Assembly (NCBI GenBank): GCA_038496675.1
Contig: CM076660.1
Span: 13,170,514 to 13,234,513 of the forward strand
Reading direction: 5' to 3'
DNA from: Rachycentron canadum
Lineage: Eukaryota; Chordata; Actinopteri; Carangiformes; Rachycentridae
DNA length: 64,000 nt
Shown here: positions 10,901-22,900 of the stretch, piece by piece
How the letters are laid out: the number at the start of each line of letters is the position of its first letter
Numbering within the stretch: position 1 is the stretch's first letter
Made by a program: the position numbers and the translations under genes
The notes under the pieces: generated by a model
The model's input: only the letters and a program-made list of their open reading frames with translations
What the model was told of the DNA's origin: nothing
Databases searched by the model: none

Positions 10901-13900
10901 CTTTGTGCTAAGCAAAGCTAAACACATCCTAGACCTGTCTCTGTGACGCAGACATGAAATTTAAATTTTCTTATGTGACTATGGGCAAGATGGTAAACAT
11001 GCATTTCCCAAAATGTCACATAGTTCCTTACAGAAAATTAAAGGGAACACTTTTGCCAATCAGAATTACATCCTGGCCACAGAATAATGTTACAGTAGCT
11101 GTATGCACAGAGTTCCCATTGAAATAAGCACTGTTTCTCACTCTTGCCTACCTTAGCGTATTTCATCATCATGCCTGCTGTGTGTCAGTTTCCACTGAGT
11201 CTCTCAGAGTGCCCTGACTGGCCTCTCGAGGCTGAGAGAGAACCAGCAGAGAGAGGAAACTTCTCAAAATGTTCATGACAAACCCAGAGCCATATCAGCC
11301 ACACAGGCCTGTTTCCCACCTGTCGCTGTGTGGAGAGTCTCCCAGCGAGTCAAAGGAATCCCCGTACTGTAGGCTCGGCCGATGGGGGTCAGAGTAACCA
11401 CAGTGTGCAGCGCGTCGTGCCCGCGCCTCCATGCACGCAGGACTGCTGCATTTACTGGTCCCAACAGATGATGACATCATTCCCGGCGAGTCAGAGAGGA
11501 TACTGTCAGAGTGTTCCAGGCTCCATGTCCGTTCCTCATGTCTGACAAATAAAACAAGTCTTAACACACACACACACCCCCCAGTGTGTCCCATTGTGCT
11601 TAACTTTAGGGGGAAAAATGGTGCTTTTTAAAAAAGAACAAAGCAGCTGGTTCCAGAGCTTTGTCATTTAAACAATGAATCAATCGCTTTGTGTGTGTGA
11701 TTTGGTATTTGTATAAAATGAACATCCTCTGTGATGTGGAAAAACACTGTATGTTGTAATATATGTTGCATGCTTACCTGTGAGTCGATGAATGGGCTCG
11801 TGTGGAAGAGTTGTGAGATCTTGAAGAGGCATGGCTGGCAGGAAACGATCCCTCCGTTGCAGGCCGTATGACTCGTTCAGTTGCAGGGACATTCTTTGAT
11901 ATGTACTGCATCGGGCCAAAAAATAAAAAAATAAATGGATGGACAGATGTGAAAAAGGGACAAGCTTAAAACCATTTGGTGTACATCTGCATGCGTATGA
12001 ATTAATAACGTCACAAATACTTTCAGGAACTCACATCTACCATAGGGATTTCCTCTGGGCCTGGTCCTGGGTGATTGGGTCCATTAGCTAGGTTACGATT
12101 GGGATGTTCTGGACACATGTTTTGTCGCAGATGATTGTGCATCTTCTTTCTTTGTTTCCTATTGAGCAAGTATCGATTAGTCTGTCTCTTATCATTGTGG
12201 TTGACATGCTGTAAGCAGTAACATTGTGCTTAATTGCTTGAGGCAGCAACTAGATTAACTGTTTTACTTGTAAATATGTTGACATAATTATAAAGAGACA
12301 TGTTTTAAGACATTAAACAAATAAATCTATTAGTCCCAAATATACTGCATCTTACAGGCAGATAAAAAACAACAGTTTACTGTATACTCTAAGTAAAATC
12401 CAAGTGGTAATAGAAATCTCAAAGAAAAGCCTACATGTTCAACAATCATGAGCTGATCCATTTATTAGCAGGACTTACTTGGTTTTACAGTAGGCAACAA
12501 CACACACGATGCCCACCACCAACAGAGCCACACAAATACCCGTGATTGTCAGGACTCTTTTCTGGTAGAGTTCCTCTGCCTCTGTCAACATCACACCCAC
12601 AAACACACACACGCACGCACACAGTGAGAGAAATAACGGGAAAAAAAAAAAAAAAAAATCAGTCTCTTCAAGGTAAATGTTCCCACTTTTTCACAGTACA
12701 TCTACATTTCTTTTTTTTTGGACTAAATCCTGAGCAGTATGAAGCCTCGTCTTCCCTGACAACTAACCTCACAGTCAAGCCTCTCCTCTCACATAACCAC
12801 AAATACAACAGATGCTGTTGCTCCCTGTGCTGCAGTAAGGTGGCGTAGGTGGGGGCAGGGGCTCAGCAGTAGTTTTACTGATCCATTAACCAAATGTGTT
12901 TCTTTAAAAATCAAAGTAATTTCAAATTATATATGATACAATAATGGTTAAGGCTGATAACTGCTGACCGTTAGAAGCTGCAAACTGTGCAGTATTGCAT
13001 CAATACAATGGAATGCATGTGAATTGGAAATGTGGCATGTTTGACTTTAAATTGTATTATTCAGTCTATCATGGTACAGACGTCTTCATCTGCTCAGGCA
13101 TTTAGTAAGCACAATGATTTTATGTTACAATAATTCATGAAAAAAGTGAATTTTGAAATGGAATATCATTAAATATTAAGAGAGATCTTGACAGATGCTG
13201 ATGGCTTTTCCAGAGAAGAGCATATGTGTGGTTGAGATACACTCTTGGTTTCCCCAGGGGAAAATGATGGAGCTAAGAGGTAGTGTGGCCCCTGATAAAC
13301 AATATAATAAGAAATAATTGAATTAGTACAACTATTTCCATCTGACATTTCCTCCTTTCATTTACAAGCAGCCATTTTATGTCGACCTGCAAATTTGTGT
13401 CAAGTTTGTTATGCCATAAATAAATTACTGAAGTCAGTTTATTTATTGCAGTAAACTACAAGTAATATTTGACCAATATTGCTTTAGCTACTGATAATAA
13501 GTTTTCAACAGAGGAAACGATACTGGTGTTAGTGTAGCAGCACAATGTCCTGATTGTGCAGCACATAAATGCAATTGTATAATAACATGATCTTGCCTTT
13601 ATTGTACACTCTCAACCACTGAAGCACTTTTCTGGAAAAGATAGCAGAACACCAGATGGATGGAAGTAGCAACAGAAAGAAGAAAAACAAAACATGACTG
13701 TAGTTTCAAAATATAGCATTGCATGCTCACATCGCAGCATCTACTCCTGGAAGGATAATTCAGACGAGTAAAACAGATACTATATTTTATACCTCAAAGT
13801 TAAATTTCAGCTATACCAACGACGGAGTGCAAGAAACATGGACAAGATCACATGTAAATCAAAAGAAAGAGATGGCATATCAAGACAAACACTAAAGGCA

Positions 13901-16900
13901 TGAAACTAAAAAGATCAGACAGGTAGAGTTGAAGATTGAGGAAAGACATCTAGTAGCCACAAGCATGATTTATCATGCTTGTTACAGATGGATTGAAAAA
14001 AAAAATCAGTCCAATTCAGTCCAATAATGAAAATACGCTCAGTTAATAGTTTTGCTTTCCATTATACATGTATGAGAGGTGCAGGTGATTACATCCATGT
14101 TAATGATGTTTGATGGAAGATCAGTTTTAGTGACTGAGGGTTTGTCATTCTAATGAGTTATGGGATGATTGGTCAAGAGATCGATTGGTTAATCAAGGGA
14201 CGATATGATTTACAGTTCACACCACAGACGAACACGTCAAACCGAAGGATGTCTATTTAGGATGTATGCTAGGATAATCAAAATGGATTGTTTCATACCC
14301 ATAAATTCAATCCCAAGATGCTCTGCCAGTGCAGAGGGTTGACAGTTGGAAGAAAAGAAAAAAAAAAGAAACAAAAGACCAGATTAAGAGAGTGGCACCT
14401 TCTAACTTATAGTGAAGCAAACAAAAATAGGCATTACAGCAACTAAGACAACATACAATTGTCAGTAATTGTCAGACGACAAGGTCAGTAATGTCAAAGA
14501 CGTCAGAACGCTTACAGCATGCAACACACATCCCAATACACAAACTACACAACGACAGTTTCAACACTTTCATTTTTACATTTTTGGATTTTAGTAACTA
14601 ATTTAACTACACTAGTTCTGGAGTTTGCCTTTGGATGCTCCACTTGTGTAAAATGTCCAAGCAGTGTATGTCTCAACGCAGTCCAGTTATTGTTGCTTTT
14701 AGAGGAGGCACCTCAGTTCTACATTTTACAAGTGTCTCTTGATAGTGGTTTCAGGTTTGCAGAAAGCAAAGTGCTATTTCATGACATAACAAACAAAATG
14801 TCCTACTGGGAACAGGACATATTAGATGCATAGTCACTTTTATCACTACTGTATCAGGAACATATGCGTCATCCACTGAGATTACCTGGGCTTTCAGTTT
14901 TCTGCTTTCTAAAAAATGTTACACTGTCAGTTCCCAAACACGCCCATCACATGAACAGGCAAGTTAAAAATATTTGTTTGTGTGCAGTATCTGACTAATC
15001 ACACTGAATAAGAAGAATTATGGTTGGACTTCCTTTTATATAGCAGAGTGAGGCCATAGGGAGGTTGCACCAACCAGCTGAATCCATATCTCTGGCAGCT
15101 CACTTGCTTTACTTGGGTTGAAGCGAGTCCCAGCTGTTCTTATGACAACATGCTCTTGTTAAGCCAAACCCTTATGGCTGAGGAGCAGAAGCCATCCTCC
15201 TTCTCTGTGGCATCTCCTGGGGATGGGAGGCGCCCCTCCAGGAGGCGGGTCTGTAAGTATGGAATGGATGTGTGTGCACACATTTGCCTGCTCTTTGAGA
15301 GAAAATTTGATGTATTCTCCTTAAATAATAGGAGAAAATGTGAAATATGTAGCACGCTATTGATATGTAGCACTGCAAAATAAATAATAAATAAATGTAA
15401 AAAAAAAAAAAAAAAAAAAAAAAAAGCCTAATGGTGTAGCTGGTATTGCACTTTAAAGTCTACATCCAAGACATCTATCATGCTTGCTTTCATGAACCTT
15501 TTTTCTACTGTGGATCTGCAAACTGGGACAAGTTAACAGCTACATGCAGAAAAACAATATTCAAACCTACACTTGGACCAAGTGGAGACTTAATCTTTTG
15601 TCTATTTTAAATTGTAGCTTTTAATAAAGTTTAGATTTCACTGTTTTCACTTTTGTCTCCCTGATTACAAACAGTCAGGACATTGATTTGAACATATATG
15701 TGTGTAAAGCAAGTAATCAACGCCTGGTCTGTGTTCATGTGGCTGGATGAGAAGTGGAAATAAAATGCTGTCCTTGATGCAGTCGCACAGCTGCACTGAA
15801 GTTAAGCAGAATGCAGAAATGCAGGAGTGAGTGAAGGAGGAGCTCCCACACACTGTCTACTCTGCCAAAAAAGCAAGTAATTTCAGCACAGTGCATTACA
15901 ATTTAATGTGAGATAAAATTACTTGTAGTTAAGAAGGGGATTTTTTACAACAAACAGTGTGTGTAACAGTATGTGTAAGCTCTACAAGTCAGACCACAGG
16001 ATGAGACCCAACGCCAAAAGCAGATGCAGTTACTTTTTAACGGTAATGTGATGTTAGATTGTAACCACATGAGCTTGTGAACACATGAAGCTGACAACTA
16101 TGCAGTAAGACAGCAGGAGATTCTTTGCTATTGCTATACATGACATGAATCATTATTATTTATTGTCATACTGTATCGTTAACCATACTTATGTTTTCCC
16201 TAGAGAACCAAGCCCAAGCCACGTGAAATCTCAGTTGTGTACGTTCCATTACTGTTAGGTTTACTCACTACTTTCAACAGCACTTGAGATACTTTAGAAG
16301 TAATCAACCAACAGGTAACACTGAGGTGTGAATAATCAAAACTGCAGTAACAAGTCAGTAATCTGAATAAATGTGATTCCAGAGCGTGTGGATAGAATAA
16401 CCTGTAGGGCAAGATCTATCAAGCCGTAGGTCTCCACAAACCTTCATCTAATCTTGGTATAAATCTACTGTTGATGGATGTGTTTGCTGATGTTTCCGGT
16501 TAGGGTGGTACAGGGTTGACTTCTCTTACCCCAGGCTAGCAAAGCTGTTTGACATAGCACTCTGGTATAGCGTGTGAAGTCTACTTGCAGGACATCTGCT
16601 GTGAGAGCACCATTTTGTTGCTACATCTGAAGCAACAAATGCAATTTGCTGAATGTTTTGGTGTGGACTCTTGTAAACAATGTTCACAAGAGAACAGCTG
16701 TAACTGAGGTCTTAACCAAGTTATTGGTTTATCTGAAAAACACTGTCTCTTACTGAGAGAACAGTAGCATTTAACTACCTTTTATTTCTTTGGGAAATCC
16801 TTAATTATCGATTATAATTATCTTTCAAATCTAATTAGTCAAGACTTACAGAGTGCTGAGTGGAAATTTGTCATGTTGGCTCATGTATGGTTTCCATACT

Positions 16901-19900
16901 AACTGTTAAAATGAGGTCCCAAATTCACAGCAAAATATTTATGAAGAAATTTTTAGCTTTAGCTAATAGATTCAAGTGGCCCTCAAAAACATGTTTTTAT
17001 CAGTGCAGCAGATGCACCACCTAACAGATTAAATTATCTGTTATGCTGATTAGTTAATGCTAATTGTTGAGACCTGCCTTTCCATTCATGGACAAGCTCT
17101 AATAAATCACACAAACATGCTTGTGTTTGTCGCTGATTGCAAAAACAAGCATCATCAGTTAGTGAGCCAAAGGTAAGGTATTAGTAACGGTTTTGCCATT
17201 AGTTTATGTTTGTACATGCAGCTGACTATATGCAAATCAAACTGCACAAAGCAACAAAATTCACACTATTTGTTGCCATCACATTTACTATTAGCATGTA
17301 TGGTGAGAGTGCACATGCAGTTGAAGGGCACAGACTTTCACATGCAGAACAAAAACAGTAACAGACTCCACTAAACTATACCAGCTTGTGAATGAGTCAT
17401 CAGGAGGTACAGACACAATTAGGTAATAACAGAAAATTAATTCAGTCTTCTCTACAACCAGCATGCATGTATGACACAAGGACAGTCTGACAGAGTGACA
17501 GAAGAGGAAATTGACATACGGTAGAAACTGGCCATAACGTAGGTTTGACAGCGATCACCAGTAAAGTCATTTGGACACCTGATGGAAAGAAACAAAGCCA
17601 CAGGAAGAGAGGGAGGAGATGGGTGGTGGATGAGTGAGAAAGAGAAAGAAAACAGAAAGAGAGAGGGAGGGAAAGGGTGGAGTGAAAAGGAGAGTATGCG
17701 TAAGGAAAAGTGAGGAGGGAGGGTGGGGGGTAGGGAGGGAGAAAGAGAGGCAGAGAGACACAGAATTAGAACAACAGCACAACTACGGACAGCAGAAGCA
17801 GAGTGTCCCCATGGATGACACCACCATGTACATGGTGCAGTGCACAGCTCATTGCGTGTTGACCTGAGAGGGAGAAAGAGGAGGAGAAAGAGGAAAAGAA
17901 CTGGGGACTGGGCAGCAGGAGTCCACAGAGGTAATCCAGTGACAACTGTGTGTCTGTTCTCAGCTGCTCATATCAAATGAACATACTTGGATTGGGCATG
18001 AACAACCGCCGTGGTTCAGTCTGTAAGCATCGTGGGCCAAAGTATCCAGCCGGACATCTGGGAAGGAGTGGACAAATGTTATGAAAAGAAAAAGACAGGA
18101 AGTGAGGTGCAGACTCACCCCACCACACATATTGTTACAGGTCACAGAGAATCCATGCGGATACAGTGAAAAACAAAGTAAAGGAAAATTTCTAATTGTT
18201 TGTTAAAAGACCAAATACTGTACAACATCAGCGATGACTGCAGACACCTGTTCATATTACCATTAAAACTATATAGGAATAAATCACTACTACTATTAGT
18301 AATTATTAGTTGTTAAAATTAAAATTATAAATAATAATGTTAATACTTTACTGAGATAGTGATTTTATGAGTAGGCAACTAACTGTCTATTAATTTAAAA
18401 AGGTAAAAAGAAAAACTATAGAAAGTCAAAAAAAAAAAATAATAAAAAACACATAATACAGCAAAGTCCACCTCTCTTTGACTTAACTTGACTTCAGTCT
18501 GTACTTTGGAGGATGAAAGAAGAGCAACGCTCGTGAGTTTAGGGACAAAAATGTGGAATGTAGCTGGGGATAAACCGTGCACTGCTTTGTAGGTGATCAA
18601 TAAATCAATCCTAGGGAAAGCTGAAAATGGGGTAATGTGGTTTCTTTTCTCAGTGCCTGTTGGGAGCCTGGTAGCTGTGGTCATAACCTGCAAATGAGAC
18701 AGTTTTATAACCAATACCAGAGGAGAGTGAGGTAAAGTAGTAAGAAAAAAAAACAGCAACGGACATCTCTGTTTATTTGTGCTGAGTGGAGGCAAGTACT
18801 CAGTACATGTGGCTTAATACTTTTCTAACTGAAGACAGGCTTCTTATTATCACCATCAGGTGTGTTTGGCAAAACCATACTTCCTCATAATATATATTCC
18901 ATTAGGACAAGCAGTTTTAGGGGTGCCGAGATACCCCTCCCAGTCACAACTAGATAACCAAACCAACAAAAGCCATTGGTCATGATTACTGGCTCACACA
19001 ACACAACAATTCCTCATCCTGAGTGATGGTGTTTAAGTACAGTCCCTCGTAGACCAAGAAAACTTGGCTGAAGGATGACTCAAATGAACTGTGACTCGAT
19101 GATTTAAAAATCAGATGAGCGTGCAAATATCTGCTGTGATGCAGTTGCAAACTCCATTATTGTTTTTTTAATCTTTTGTTTAAAAAAGGGAAGATGAATC
19201 ATCATTCATTAGTCTTACTTTCATTAGTCTTACCTTACTTAAAAATAGAGCTGTAACATTTAGTTTTACCATATACCATGTTTACCATGAAGCAGGACCT
19301 GTACTTGAAAATACTCATATACTAAAATATTCAAATACATACTGTATATACAGTAGACTTACACAGACCTTACCTTTCTTAAGTTCTTAAGAGAGATATG
19401 ATTTAGTAAAAGTTTGCACTTTGTTGGTAATCCTGCTTCTATGCGATTTTTCCTTACAAACCCTAGAGTACTTTTGTTAACCTTTATGAAGAAGAAACAA
19501 TCAGATAATTAATCAATTAGTCATTGAACAGAAAATTAATCTGCAACTACGAACCATGTTTGTCATCTTCCAAACAAAATCTTTATGTTTATGCTTAATA
19601 TGAGAAGGACAATTGATATAAACACATCTACACTTACTGTATTCTTGTCTAAATTCATATTGTTAAATCTATTTATGTGCAAAAAATCATCACAGAAAAA
19701 ACGCTTTCTTTGGTGAGTTGCTGCCTTGGGTCATTTATCAACCTTGCCTTTCCCCAAAACAAAGTTTACACCTCAAAGTGAAGGACCCGGACATAAAAGT
19801 AGGGCTAGCTGTCTGCAGGACTTGTTTAGCCAGTGAGTAATACCCACTGAAGCCTGGCCTATATTGAATGAGATGGCTGTGGGGCAACAAATCCCTGCAG

Positions 19901-22900
19901 GCCTTCACTGCATTATCCAACTTTTCTGGACCCATGCCCCAGCCGTGAGTGAATTAGCTGCAACAATTGAGTTATTGCTGCCTCCAATTTGTACACAGCG
20001 TATTGAACGGCTGTTGCAGCCATGTCCTCATTGCTTGTCGAGCATTCTTCCCTGGGCCAACTGGGCACAGAAGCCCAGCCAATGTTTCAGCTCTATATCA
20101 AACTAGGCCAAAGGACTTATGCTATGCTGACATATGGTCTAACAGAATATGCAACATAATATTTGACAACCATGACACAAGAGAACGTGCATGTTTTGTG
20201 ATACGATACACTATTAGGTTTTATTGCTTATAACAGAGCCTCCCAAAATGTCAATGTGCAGAATAAAACATGCAGCTGCAGCTAATGATTATTTTCATCT
20301 TCAATTATTTCTTGATAAACTGATAAATCTTTTGGTCCACAAGAAAATATATATTTTTAAAAAAGTTGAAATATTGAATTTGAGGATATTTTGTTGAATT
20401 TGATACGTGGCAACCAGCCAATATTCACATTTGACAAGCTGGAACCAGCAAATGTTTGGCTGTTTAATTTTCTTACAATCAATCATTAATTAATCGACTA
20501 ATCATTACAGCAATGAAGGCAATTGTCAGTTTTTTTAAAAACAGAAAGAACATGAAAGAAAACTGTTTATTTTAAATGTTAACTCTCCTGAACATCTTCC
20601 CAAATAATGTTGCTTGACCTTGAGTCTAACACAAACTAAAATGTAAATGTCAAGGATAAAAAAGGGTTGTTTCTGTGATAATGTCAACCTTCTCTTCCTG
20701 AAAAGCAAAGATACATTGCTCCTCCTGCACACTTTACACACGGGTCTTGATCTCCTCTGCCAAGGACCTCAAATGTAAGCAATGATTCTATTTACCTCAT
20801 TGGGGGCCTCTAACAGGCATAAATATTTGCTCACTACTAAACCAGTGACTCATGACATTTTGAAAGGGCTTTTAATGTGCAGCCCTTCTGTACACTAAAC
20901 ATGACTTAAAAGGATGAGCACACCACCGCCTCACTCCATTATTAGTGTTAAAATACACAACAGGTGGATAGTTAGGCAGACTGGCAACATGTTCCTGTGA
21001 TGTGAGGCTGCTGCCGCTGAAAAAAAGGAAGAACTGGAATCGAGTGCTATCAGGAAAATAAACAGGAGGATAAAAATTTCTAATTAGAAGTTGAAGAATA
21101 TTATGAAAGTTAATGACTTCATGAAAGAATTTTAAACCATGAGACAAGGAATCTTGAACAAAGAAAATCCAGTATACAAGGTGAATGCAACAAACAGACG
21201 AGATAACTCACTTGCAGGAGAGCTGATTTACACCATCAATGAAGTAACAGTCGCCGCCATTCACACAGTAGGCCTTCTCTGTGTCGTTGCATCTTCTGGT
21301 GTGGCCTGAACCTGGAGATAGCGTTGTGGTTACTGAGAGAAAACAGAGAAGAAAAAAAATCTAATTATTACCAGAAAACCTAATGTTTTCTGTCTAAATT
21401 TTACTCTCTTAATGGCCTAGGTATGTTGAATGAACAGTTAGTTCAAAATAAAACTTCATGACACATGATCATGCAGAGGAGTTTTATTTAATTAGAACCT
21501 GGTTGTCATTTTTATCAGTATGATAGTCTTATATCTCTACAAGTATTCTCAGCTTTACTCATATTATACACTTGTATTTCCACGAGGACTCTTAGTTTTC
21601 CATCCACAAATGTAATTGTGTCTCTAAGCAGTGTTGACACTATCTCAAGAAGTTCTATGAGCAAAGATAAATATTTTCCTGACATAGCGTAGGAGTTGTT
21701 TATGCATTGACTCAGGTCCTTGGAATGGCCCAAAATGTCATGTATCTGCACTTAATCCCCACGACTGAATAGATATATGTTTGGGTTGAGGTCTGCTTAT
21801 CAGGATGAAAGCTGGGACGTTTGAAGGAAGCGCAGTGTTAAGAGAGGTACATAGTTACAGGATTGGGCTTGAGAAGGGAGGAGTGTGCTTTGCATGTCAG
21901 ATGTTGACACATGATTGCAACTGTATACCTGCTGTCAGATGCTATTCGCACTTTTGCAGAATGTGACAGTTTGTTGGAAGTTGACACTTGGAAGTCCATT
22001 GCAACTACAATACATCACCTTCAGCAGCCTATTACTTGTGTCATGCAGAATGTTGTGACAAGAAATTGCCCAAGGATTATATTCAGCTGGGCCAGGGGCT
22101 CTGACATATAGTAGGCTGTTTGCCACCAATAAAAGATTTCACAACTCTCAATTGTTGCTAAAGAAGCCAGCTTGACTCCCTTTTGTAGTTGGAAAATGGT
22201 GCGCTGCTTCATTCAGAAGCACGCATCCGGTTTAGCTAAAACAACAGAGGTTCAATCCCATGCTAGTTAGCATAACAAAGCAAACACATGACATCAATCT
22301 GTGCTTCACTTGCCAGCATGAGTCTGAAGAACATGAATAAGTCTGTATTTTGCAAATTACAAATACAGCACTAAAGCTAAATCTATCCACTGTCACAGCT
22401 CAAAATTTTCCAAAAACATTTCCTGGTTTACCAGTTAATCAGAACTACCTCCTCGTCACTCCTGACCTCTCTCTTGGAGCGCTGGCATGCAAAACACCTC
22501 ATAAAAAGATCAGACAAAGCAGTCATGGAAGAGGGAACCTCAAAACATTGTAAAGGCATCCTATGCTCAAAATAGAAACCTTGTGTTGTCTTCAACTGTG
22601 GAACATGCAAAACAAAGGGTGGCAATACAAGCCGCTTGAATTTAACTGTGCAGCAGGCCTATCCCAGAACGCAGTGGTGGTAGGGAGGGGAACGTCCTGG
22701 ACAGCTCATCAGTCCTCTGCAGAGCGCGGGCTAACACACAGGCAATCATAGTCACACATAATCTCCAGTCCACCTGGTTTACATGTGGGTGGAATGTGTG
22801 CGGAAAACAGACGAACCGGAGAAAACCCACACAAGGAGGTGGAGAACATGTAAACTTCACACCAAAAGGATCAAGGCTAGACCTGTTCTGCTGTCAAAGT

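Larger units (their letters stand above)
7957..11319 (-). other. nrg2 intron
   Basis: This is the intron between the last two coding exons. It holds a degraded LINE reverse transcriptase relic (about 8330-8790, + strand) and a foldback repeat (10727-11016). The rest shows no feature I can support. Confidence 0.85.
18058..21211 (-). other. nrg2 intron between shared and alternative EGF exons
   Basis: This 3.2-kb intron contains a LINE relic (18455-18690) and two copies of a fish inverted-end repeat (about 19499-19570 and 20279-20515). No further exon is seen. Confidence 0.85.

Noticed and set aside
19339..19357. Palindrome TACTGTATATACAGTA and similar AT-rich palindromes elsewhere
   Set aside because: Several such palindromes occur by chance in AT-rich DNA, and no flanking motif suggests a function.
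21515..21751. 78-codon - strand frame, non-repetitive, with a helical look (YLSLLIELLEIVSTLLRDTI)
   Set aside because: I recognise no family, it lies within an nrg2 intron without convincing splice sites, and its length is within chance expectation. It might be an unrecognised transposon fragment.
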